Below are positions 54,551 to 64,000 of a DNA stretch of 64,000 nt, in pieces. Position numbers and translations under genes: made by a program. The stretch comes from Akebia trifoliata (Eukaryota > Streptophyta > Magnoliopsida > Ranunculales > Lardizabalaceae). How positions within the stretch are numbered: the stretch's first letter is position 1; the number at the start of each line of letters is the position of its first letter. The stretch is from the NCBI GenBank assembly GCA_017979445.1, contig CM030711.1, positions 4,526,001 to 4,590,000 of the forward strand, given 5' to 3'. Under the pieces are notes generated by a model. That model was not told where the DNA came from and did no database searches. It saw only the letters and a list, made by a program, of their open reading frames with translations.

Positions 54551-55586
54551 ATGTACTTGGGGTTACTTCCATTACCAAAGTTTTTGTTTGGAGTCGAGCT
54601 TTGGGGGAGGGGGGCATAACCATAGATGTTTTTCACTCGTATCTCAAGGAATTGCATATATGGTCATCAAATCAATGCAGAGTGAACCACAGTGAAAAAG
54701 AAAAACCCTCTAGGATTTTCTTTTTGTTTTTATCTCATATAAGACCTCAAAGCTGCTTTCGAACCACCAAATTCCAGTACCACAAATGATATATTGGACA
54801 ATGGCAATAATATATCACCGAAAGCCTAGGCAGTTATTTTTTATTTTATGTTTATTTAAATTCTTTTTCGACTTCACCATACCATTTCCATTAACAGTTG
54901 AAATATAATTACTTACAAAAAGCATAAACCTTAAATCTCAACAAAGAAATAATTCAACCTTGAGAATCCAAATTAATGTCAAGAATACGTTAAAGCTAAA
55001 ATATCTTATCCATAGGATTTCATCATAAACTCAATTGGTAGCTACTGTGGTTTTTGTGTACACAATTGACGTGGCAAGTGCACATAACCATAGATCTTTT
55101 TCCTTCCTTGTGTATCCCGAAGAAAAAGATCTATGGTTCTCTCATCTCTGTACTTGCCACGAAAACCATGTACAGACTGAGTACGTTTTTTTGTCACAAA
55201 GGTACAAGTTTGCATAGTAGAGATTTAAATCACTCTTGATGGGGCAAGATAAATCCAATAGGAATTTGAATGGATCATGCTTCATGAATATAAATAACAA
55301 ATATCATTCATATATCATATTTTTCCAAGATATTAATCTAATTTACAATCTTTAGATTCAAAAGTACAGAATAAACATACAAAGAAACACATTAAACTTA
55401 ATATAACTTGCTTGATCAACCTGTAGTACCTTTTTTTTTTTTTAAGTAAGACACCTACAGCAGACGTGAGAGAATAATTCCATCGGAGGCTTCCTCTGAA
55501 GAATATAAAGATAAAATAATCCACCAATCCCAGGGATCCATAGGATTAATTCTGAATTCAAGCATTGCGAAGATAACAACTTCATA
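54551..55586. other. Intergenic DNA between convergent TRM and tomosyn genes
   Basis: The stretch holds a hairpin MITE (55058-55173), AT-rich DNA and a T tract at 55430-55443. The final few hundred bases should include the 3' UTR of the minus-strand tomosyn gene. No other gene was recognised. Confidence 0.4.
55058..55173. mobile_element. Hairpin MITE, perfect inner stem around the shared core
   Basis: The outer arms gtacacaattgacgtggcaa and cttgccacgaaaaccatgta are imperfect inverses. The inner arms aaccatagatctttttc and gaaaaagatctatggtt are perfect inverses with tgtatcccga in the loop. It is related to the hairpin at 40380-40512. Two overlapping small open frames cross it and are not genes. 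Confidence 0.7.
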
Positions 55587-58500
55587 TCAAATGTTCCACC
55601 ATTTTCGAGCTTCCATAGTCTTGACAAGCTCACTTGCCATTGAAGAGAAGTTTTCAGCCCCACTTTGTAGCTCCTCAGTACGCCTGCTGATCCTCTGGTA
55701 AAGAACAAGAAAACTAGTCAGTGTTAGGAGCAACTACTACTTCAATGAAATTTATGAAAAAATTATTCATTGAATTTCTTTAGAATTTCTGAAAATATAA
55801 TTATTCTACGGAACATAGTCACAAAGTCGGAGTATGGGTTTAAAACGGTAAGGGAAAACTTTGGAAAAAATGATAAAATATATAATTTTTTACGGGGTTA
55901 GAAGCTTCAGAATGGGCTTAGTTTTTGTGAAGATGATCTTCTCACCATAGAGATCATCCTCACAGATAATCAGCCCATTCCGAAACTTCTAACCCATATA
56001 GGACGAAACATGTTGGCAAAATGTTCGGGCTCCCGTTTTATCTTATTAAGTGCATGATTTTCTCAGGTACTTCAAAGCTTCTCATGAGAAACTCAAGAAA
56101 CCCATCAATATTCTGTTTAAGAGCCATGTGTTGGCTGAAAACCTTCTATCTATAATGAAAAATTCTCCCTACAACAATCAAAAGAAGAATAACTTACCTC
56201 AAGTTTTTCCTGTCTTTCCATAAGCTTGTCTCTTGCCTTGGAGGCTGCTGTTGAGGCATCCTGGAATCAATTGCCAGGTCAGACAGAAAAATCCATAAAA
56301 ATAAGGTGGTTAAAAGGAGCTCGTTAAGTATAACAACCTCAGATTTTCTATATTTAGCCCTGATTTCTTCAGCCGTTCTTAGTCTCGGCTTTGTATCAGC
56401 AGTCGCACCTTGGAACAATTTTTCTCTCTCTGTTTCCTTATCTGTGGTGCAAAAGCAAGAAAACTGTCATTCAAGGGGTCGAAAAGCATTTATAAAGTGA
56501 ATAGAAATGTCTGCCGCACCTCTCCTATCATTTTTTACTTCATGAGATGTAGATGTAACATGTACGGGCTCATCAATTTCAATGTCATCTATAGCAAAAC
56601 AAAAATACCTGTGAGGCATGGAAGGAGAGAGAAAAGCACTGAGTGTGTGTGTGTGTGTGCATGTGCACAAGTGAGAGAAAGAGAGAGCATGAGAGAACCT
56701 ATGCTAAGCTCCACGATTTCCTGATCGTCATCAATGGTTTCAGAGGATTCTAAAAATGGATCCTTCAAAAATATGCTCTCTAAATGCTGAGTAAAATTAG
56801 ATTTAGGAAGACTTTCTATAGGATCGACAGTATGCCCCACATTCTCCCCTTTAAAGCCCTTAATGATACCACCAAGAAACCCAGGAACAGTACCCTATCG
56901 CAGCAAGAGTTAGCCATAGATGTAAAACCTTAAATTTTTTCATAAAATACAAAACATTGTATTAAAAAACCTGAAATCATTTAAAAGAAACCTGATTTTT
57001 CTTCTGAGCTGAACAGAAATTTATGGCGGCAGCATCAGCCGCAGCTGCAAGAACTTTATCATGAAGGCAAGGCAAAGACTCCGGAATCCTGAAGGAATCC
57101 ACATGGTTCATTTAGATTTAGTTTTACGTTTGAGTTAGTAAACAAGTCACAATATGAGGGCTAAACATAGAAGAACGATACCTGAAGTCATTTTCACATG
57201 CCAATAGAGAGATGAAAGCCAATTCACAACCATTTGCCTATAAAGTTCCTCGAGATCAGAAAATAATTTAAATATCAACACTAGAAACCCCATATTGAAT
57301 CTATCAACAAAATAAATAATCCTACAAATTTTATCAACCCACAGATGCTTTTGTGCAGATATAAAGTGGGCACAGTGAATTTTATTTTGGTAAGTGGTAT
57401 GGTCTATAATTTGGATAAGCTTGCCAAACCATGATATAACAATTATCAAGGGAAATAAGAAATTTGAGTATAATAATAAGCAAGACACCAGAAAACACGT
57501 TGCACTTCGGAAAAATTTAGGCAATGAAAATGAAACTGAAAACCCCGAACCGATAAAACTTTTTTCTGAACGTGACAAATGCTATTGCAGAAAGAATTTT
57601 TCTCTATGTTCAGGCACATTGTGAAAAAAAAAAACAGCAAAGAGAACTGAAAATTGCATAAACCACAACGATTTACGTGGTTTGGCAGCATGCCTACATC
57701 CAAGGATCAAATAAAAAATCCAATCACTATTTTTTTTCAAGTTAACAGCCCTAGAGATCTCTAGCAAAAACAAGAGAGTAGAGAAAACGTGTCTCTCTCC
57801 CCAAAAAAATAGAAAACCTTTGAAAAAGTATTACATAATTGCCCTTTGTGAAACCCTAAAAAAATTTGGTCCAGCGGGACCCCCGGCAGGGGTCACTGCC
57901 CCCGCATCCCCACAGCTGAGAGTACCCCCAACAGAATACAAAACATTTACACTACAGCCTTAACTTTATCTGCAGATTATGAGTTTTTAAAACTTCCAAG
58001 GAAAATTAAAAAGACATTCAATTTCATGAACTGGATAAAAGAAGATGGGAAAGGACCAAAGATGGGCCTATAATTTAATCTGGATAAATGTCGGAAAACA
58101 GTTAGCATAAAAATAAATACTCAAATAACTGTTCCAAGTTTGAAAGTAAGAAAAATATCCACCAGTGCAATCTGCCCATTATCAGAAGAACCTATTGTTT
58201 TGTCCATGTTCGCTTTGTAGCTCCACTTCAGAATTGACATTAAAGAGCATTCTCCCACAACTTCCAAATCTGGCAATGACCTACCCAAAAACAGATATAA
58301 CCAAATAACCAGGCATTCAAGAAGAAGAAAAAAAGTACCATAGCTGAAAGTATTTTCACAGCAAAGAAAACTCAAATTTACTACAGGAGTTAAAATTGCA
58401 TCTTCTGTACATGAAGTAGTTACTATTGTTTGATCATTATATCATGTCAAATGTTGCCACTACAAGCAAACAAAGAATAACTCTAAACTTGGAAATTTAC

Positions 58501-61017
58501 CTTACTTCAATTACTCCAGTCTGATAGAGTAAAACTAATCCACATGTTTTCGTATCTTTCAAATTGAAAGTTGTAGTCCAACAACAAGGTTTCACAAGAT
58601 TCACTTTACGAATGGAGTTATTGTCCCCCTAAAAGAGAAACAAATCGCCTAACTTACAAAAGGAAATACTATCAACAAAAATAAAACCCAAAAAAGTTGG
58701 ATAAAGCACCTGCAGCACAGATTGTAAAGAGAATAAGTGCAATGCATCCTCACAACAAAGTAAAACAAGTGATTCCGATGATCTCTCCCCAGAAGTTGTG
58801 GCCTCACAAGAGGTGTTAAGTTCAACTTCTTGTGGTATCACTCCACTGAGAGTATTGTGAGTCAGCTGTTCTGGGTGCTTCTCAACCGACACTTCAGAGA
58901 CTGAAATGCTGCCCTCTGGAGTACAAAAGTTTAGAAAAGGTGCGAGTCATAGTGCACATAAACAAACTAATATTTCATTACTTTGTAGAAAGGAAATTTA
59001 CTTGCCTATGATGTACATGTTAATAGCAGTTGACTCCTTTTTTTGGTGCATTGGCTGAGAGCCAATCACATTTCCAGTGACAGTGTCTACTATGCCAATA
59101 TGTGAAGACCTCGTTAAAATGAACATAACATCTGCGGGAATGTTCACTAAGCCATGAATATCTGTAAATGCCTTCCAAGTCACAGAAATAACTGGTGAAC
59201 ATGAGCTAGATACAGAGTCTGTAATAAACAGAACTGACAATGAATTCATATCAAGCATTGCAACCTGAAATGAGAGCAATGAAGAAATGGGTTACTAATA
59301 ATTTATTTAAAACTGTCAATCATTGAGCTCACTGATCAAGAGAATGAGTGAAAATATGAGGCACAAAACATTAGCCAGATGATTCTCACCCGACCACAAT
59401 CAAACCCTACAGCAAGTTTGGCTCCAGAATCTGCATATAGTAGGGTTCGAATCGGAGAGTTCAGAATAGTAAAGACAGCATTACATCGAAGTCCTTTCCC
59501 TTGACGAATATTGTGAACTGTGGAACAAGATGAACAATATTTCAACATCATCCAGAATAGAGAGACTAAAATGAATGGAGTACGGAGATAAATACAATAA
59601 AATGAGTAAATGACCTAAAGATAGAACATGGAACTTAAACTTCTCATTTCAAATGAATGGATATCAATGAAAAAGATCAAGCATCCAAAGAGTGGACATT
59701 AATTGAAAACTCAATAAGACAGACCATAATTAGAACAATGATAAGTAATGATATGGTAACATTATAATGTCCAAGTTTGTATAAGATACTTGAGGATGTT
59801 TGCCTATCGACTCAATGTGCTATGAATCAATAATGATACCAAGTAATCACAGCCTTTATGAGTTATAATCCAGTTAGCCGGAAAAGAGGTCCTCTCAAAA
59901 GATTTCAAGCAATCATGTGGACAAAGAACTTACAATACAAATGACTAGTATCTAAAAAATAACCTTCATGTTTTGTTTCTGTCACGAAGTGAAAACTTGA
60001 CTCATTGGAACTCGCACTGAGCTTATAGACACGAACCTGTACAAGAAAAAAAAATAGGAATAATTACAAACCACAAGAGTATAACGAGAATCTAAAAGAT
60101 CGTATTACTACAAGAATCATCCTGACCAGACCACATTCATTGCCCACAGCCAAACTCATAGAATCAGAGCAAAAGTCCAAGGCCGATACTGAAGCACTAG
60201 CACCATCTACTTTTATACTTTGTACCTGACATATACCACAATTATGTATTAATAACCAATTTTTTTGAACTTATTCTTTGCTGTTCAACATTAGAAAAGT
60301 GAAAAGGCAGAGTGCCCTCTATTACATTTTAATAAAAAAATATCATGGACCATTTGGATTGAGGCTCTAACCTCTCCTTCTAAAACAAACATGAGCGATA
60401 GGACTGGATATGTTGCATCCCACATTCGAACAGATCCATCTTGATAACCTGCCATGTATACTCTCTCAACCCCATTATTTTCAGCGAAGAACAATTGACT
60501 GGGAACTCCACCAGTCAAAGGCCACCTAGAACCCGCAGGCATGGTAGGTGTCGCTCCAATTTTCAGATCTGAGGCTATCTAGTAGAACAAAAAAAACAAG
60601 GAATGGAAGGTAAATAAAAACCAAGGACCGAAACAAACACGCTGAATAATTATGGGATTGCTAATGCATAAGATAACCGGTTACCTCGAAGAGAGACTTT
60701 GATGAGTTTCCACATACCAAACTCAACTTCGCCACAGTCATGTACGGATCAAACGTAGGTATTACCACTGGAAATTGCATTACAGGAACAGAAGGCCTTT
60801 TCTCGTGCTGAGTTGATAAAGCAGACAAGATAGTATCGTCATATACATGCAATTGTCCAGGATTTGTCAAAATAAAGACAGCGTCGTTGGGATTACTCTC
60901 CATTGCCCCAGCATTTGGTATTAAAATCATGTCAGCAAAAGAGCCATTAAGTGTAAGGTCTACACGATTGACACATCTCAAACTCTCTATCCCAGAGGAC
61001 CATTCAAGAGTCAAAAC
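55587..61017 (-). CDS. Tomosyn/Lgl-like WD40 protein with C-terminal R-SNARE motif, 3' part
   Basis: Tomosyn-type proteins pair a WD40 double propeller with an R-SNARE helix and restrain SNARE-driven vesicle fusion. Sixteen minus-strand exons join in frame: 61017-60685, 60578-60372, 60225-60127, 60036-59964, 59517-59390, 59264-59006, 58915-58710, 58628-58501, 58280-58163, 57237-57182, 57088-56992, 56894-56699, 56588-56520, 56441-56338, 56260-56198 and 55694-55587. They encode 747 residues. WD40-type segments include VYMAGYQDGSVRMWDAT, LAVGNECGLVRVYKLS and KLAVGFDCGR. The C-terminal helix ASKARDKLMERQEKLERI, then RRTEELQSGAENF, has the R-SNARE layout, with the Arg of MERQEKL at the central layer. 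It ends ARKWWNI with no membrane segment. One intron (59005-58916) appears to be GC-AG. The N-terminal exons lie beyond a copia insertion or outside the window; Arabidopsis relatives run to about 1100 residues. Confidence 0.88.
55899..56030. mobile_element. Palindromic MITE family C copy in the last tomosyn intron
   Basis: Arms gggttagaagcttcagaatg and cattccgaaacttctaaccc surround a gatcttctcaccatagagatc centre. The right outer side reads ataggacgaaacatgttggc. The hairpin has the same structure as those at 35180-35886. It lies in the intron between the last two exons. Confidence 0.7.
56643..56659. repeat. (TG)n microsatellite in a tomosyn intron
   Basis: A pure TG run in the intron between exons 56894-56699 and 56588-56520. 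With a GA-rich run it occupies most of this small intron, reading CA/CT on the gene strand. Confidence 0.85.
57610..57933 (-). mobile_element. Probable LTR fragment or solo LTR in a tomosyn intron
   Basis: On the minus strand it begins TGTTGGGGGTACTCTCAGC. It contains GGATGTAGGCATGCTGCCAA followed by ACCACGTAAATCG, a string resembling the R/U5 region of many plant copia-type LTRs. The far end and a target duplication were not found. It fills about a third of the 925-bp intron 58162-57238. A GC-rich block (gcgggacccccggcaggggt) stands out against the AT-rich surroundings. Confidence 0.45.
58916..59005 (-). other. Apparent GC-AG intron in the tomosyn gene
   Basis: The upstream exon ends ATC ATA G at 59006 and is followed by gcaagt, the consensus of GC-type donors. 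The acceptor is tccag at 58916. Joining G with AG gives GAG (Glu) and continues the frame (MYIIEGSISVSEV). The GT two bases further on in the same gcaagt does not restore the frame with either nearby AG. The call therefore rests on frame logic. Confidence 0.65.
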
Positions 61018-61026
61018 CTGTAACAA

Positions 61027-61222
61027 CCAAATAGAAGATTAATCACAACTTTCAATGATTTATATTAAAGTATCAAACAAGAAGCAGCACATGATTCTTG
61101 ATTCAATATTAAATTTATTGGTTAAAATAACAGGAGTCATAATGATATTTACATCAAAAAACTAGGTAAAGACTAAACAATGCCCTTTTTTTAAGTTTCA
61201 AAGTTCAAACATAAATAAATAA
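61027..61222. other. Probable tomosyn intron sequence beside the copia element
   Basis: AT-rich DNA upstream (on the gene strand) of tomosyn exon 61017-60685. It should be intron, since no further exon was seen before the copia LTR begins. Confidence 0.4.
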
Positions 61223-64000
61223 TGTTCTGGTAAAGTTATTAAAGAAGAATTTGAGGAGAATAATTGTCAAGTCTCTTTGTGAGAGCTTGGCAGGAATTTA
61301 TATTAATAGAATAGTCAAAAGATAAAAGTGCCCTTACAAATTAGAAATAAATAAAAGCTATATCTAAATAATTAGAGCTAAAATAACTAGATTATTTCTA
61401 ATACTCCCCTCAAACTGAGGCAAATATATCAACTACACCCAGCTTGACAAGGTGAGAATTAGTGATAGACGGACCAATAAACTTTGTAAGCATGTGAGCA
61501 AGTTGATCTGAAGAAAGTATGAAGATTGTTTAAAGATCATCAGATCGAACTTTCTCCCTGAGAAAGTGAATATCAATCTCAATATGCTTAGTTCTTTCCT
61601 AAAGAACTAAATCAGAAGCAAGCATAATAGTAGACTTGTTCTCACAGAACAAACTAGAAGAACCAAAGACAAGAAATACCAACTCTATCAATAAAGAACG
61701 AAGGAAAGTTAGCTCACATGTGCTAAGGGCTATAGCACGATACTCAGCGTCAACAGAAGAGCGAGAAATCACATTTTGTTTCTTACTTTTACACGAGATA
61801 AGGTTATCAACATAAAAAGTATAAAAACCAGAGGTAGATCTCCTATCTGTAAGAAAACCAACATAATCAGCATCTGTAAAACAGCGAAAGAGTAGAAACA
61901 TCCAAGACCAAAATGCGACTTCAGGAGGCGAAGGATAAACGGCATAAGGAGAGAAGTACGCGGAGTATACATGAACTGACTGACAACACTAACCGCAAAG
62001 GACAAATCCGGTCTAGTGTTAGTCAAATAAATCAAATGACCTACAAATCTCTGATAAGAAGAAGGATCCGATAAAATATCACCAAAGTTGGCATTAAAAC
62101 GATAATTCTGATTCATAGAAAAGGAAGTATGACGACAACCAAGCATCCTAGTGTCTTGAAGAAGATTCAATGTGTATTTACGCTGAGATAAAGAAATACC
62201 ACAGTGAAAGCGGACCACTTCTATCCCCAAGAAGTACTTGAGTGGACCGAAGTACTTGAGTGGACCAAAGTCCTTAACCTCAAAAACCCGACCCAATAGC
62301 ACCTTAACTCTGTCAATCCACTATGCATCATCTCCAGTCACAATAATGTCATCTACATAGACCAAAACAATGGTGCAACGACCATCCACTCCATGATAAA
62401 CAAAGTAAGTATAATATGAGAAACATCTAAAAAACTCCATAGATAAAATAACCTCAGAAAATTGTTGAAATCAGGCTCGCGGCGAGTACTTCAGGCCATA
62501 TAAATATTGAAGAAGGCAGCATACATTCCCAGAATACCCTCCTAAAGACAAAACCCTGGAGGAGGGTCCATCTAAATAACCTCAGTCAAATCACCATTTA
62601 GAAAGGCGTTCTTCACATCAAGTTGGTGAAGTGGACAGGAGTTATACGTAGCTAAAGATATAAGAAGTCGAACAGTGGAGAGTTTGGCGATAATAGCAAA
62701 CGTGGCACCAAAATCTTTCCCTGGAGTCTGTGTAAACTCCTTAGCTACTAGGCATGCCTTATACCTATCAACAGTACCATCTGCGAGATATTTCACAGTG
62801 AAGACCCATTTACAATCAACAGTCCGCTCCCAGATGGGAGAGTAATAAGCTCCCAAGTATTATTTTTCTATAAAGCAACCATCTCAACAATCATAGTTTT
62901 AGTCCATTGAGGATCTCGCAAAGTCTCTGATACAAACTGAGGAACTCGAATAGAATCAGTGGCTATAAGGTATGTCTGATAAAAAGAAGAGAGATCCTGA
63001 TAGGAAACAAACTAGCCAATAAGATGATCAGTAATGCACCCCCGCTTACCTTTACGAAGGGCAATAAGTAAGAATCAGAAATAGAAGGGATAAGAATAAG
63101 TGTCTGTGTGGAGGAAAGAGATGAATCCAAGGAAGAGGTTGGCAAGGGTATAGGGGGGAAAGGGCGACGAGTGTAGACCTTAAGCGTCGGCGAAGATGGA
63201 GGAAAAACAGGAAATGACATCACTATAGGTGACGAGTACTGCAAAGTAGGAGTCCTGCAAAGTAAAAGAGTCCTGCAAAGTAGATGTGGCATGAAAGTAT
63301 GAAACATTTTCAAAGAAAGGAACATCAAGAGAATGTATGACACGGTGAGAAATTGGATCATAACACCGATACCCCTTAGACATAAAAGAAAAACTCAAGA
63401 AAATGCATCAAATGGCTTTATCATCTAATTTTGTACGATTGGGCGTCCTGTCCTAAACAAAGCACGTGCACCCAAAGACTCAAGACGTAATGGGAAAAAG
63501 AATACTATCAGGTCGAAGGACATGAAGAGGTACTTATCCCTCTAAGGTGCGACTAGGCACGCGATTAATAAAAAAAGCTGCAGTGAGGACTGTCATATTC
63601 CAATATGCCTTAGGAACATACATTCCTCGAAAAAGACATCAAACAATGTTCATGAGATGGCGATTCTTACGTTCCGCCACCCCGTTTTGGTTAAGATTTT
63701 AAAAACAAGTCAACTGATGAAGTATACCATGCTCAAGAAGATGGAAGCGAATCCCATTAGATATATATCCCCCCCCCCCAATTATCAGATTTAAGAGATT
63801 TAATAGTAATATTGTACTGAGTTTGAATCATTTTTAAAAAGTTGACAAAAATAGGAAACACCTTAGAACGAGAACGCATCAGATAAACCCAAGTACAGCA
63901 AGAATAGTCATCAAGAAATGTAATATAATATTTATGACTATTAACAGTAATAATAGGGGAAGGCCCTCACATATCAGAATGAACTAAATCAAATATTTCA
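61223..64000 (-). mobile_element. Decayed Ty1/copia retrotransposon, 3' part
   Basis: Read on the minus strand from the window end inward, the copia pol order is kept. The integrase core comes first (GVAERKNRH near 63660). Its C-terminal side follows (MSKGYRCYDPISHRV near 63380). Reverse transcriptase pieces lie at 62856-62572 (DCKWVFTVKYLADGT, LDVKNAFLNGDL) and 62302-61940 (KDFGPLKYF, LIYLTNTRPDLSF). RNase H is at 61901-61650 (DADYVGFLTDRRSTSG, SSVDAEYRAIA). Stops and frameshifts break it repeatedly, so it cannot be active. An 18-bp repeat duplicates GPLKYF. A polypurine run (TTTGAGGGGAG) precedes a probable 3' LTR, 61403-61223, beginning TATTAG and ending in CA. The 5' part lies beyond the window. 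It shares the strand of the tomosyn gene and probably sits in one of its introns. Confidence 0.85.

Overview
This is nuclear DNA of a flowering plant, most likely a eudicot. Every recognisable gene belongs to a land-plant family, is split by short GT-AG introns (plus one apparent GC-AG intron), and sits in AT-rich intergenic DNA crowded with decayed transposons. I cannot name the species. All calls come from reading the sequence; no database search was possible.

Layout: 1-5495 is repeat-rich intergenic or intronic DNA. 5496-5976 (+) carries the last two exons of an Alfin1-like PHD-finger histone reader. 7399-9915 (+) is a complete six-exon MYB-CC (PHR1-LIKE) transcription factor. 14576-17472 (-) is a complete three-exon jasmonate-induced 2-oxoglutarate oxygenase (JOX type) with a TATA box and an upstream G-box. 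19925-23830 is a decayed plant-mobile-domain (MAIN-like) pseudogene split by a 1.73-kb solo LTR. 23831-40860 is a graveyard of MITEs, SINE-like copies, a second solo LTR, large palindromes and a 312-bp TRIM. 40870-43290 (+) is a CCCH tandem zinc finger gene with ankyrin repeats, an intronless CDS and a 5' UTR intron. 43290-51342 is again repeat-rich. 51343-54176 (+) is a two-exon TRM/LONGIFOLIA-type gene whose intron holds repeated copies of its own exon end. 55587-61017 (-) is the 3' part (16 exons) of a tomosyn/Lgl-like WD40 protein with a C-terminal R-SNARE motif. From about 61223 to the window end an old Ty1/copia element lies on the same strand, presumably inside an upstream tomosyn intron.

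The genes do not form an operon or an obvious cluster. They are ordinary regulatory, hormone-catabolism, cytoskeletal and trafficking genes that happen to be neighbours. I did not find a new gene system. The least ordinary material is the repeat biology: the exon-derived intron repeats in the TRM gene, a MITE superfamily with shared ends and core but changing arms, paired palindromes, a TRIM with only about 90 bp of interior, and two solo LTRs with exact 5-bp target duplications, one of which splits a MITE.
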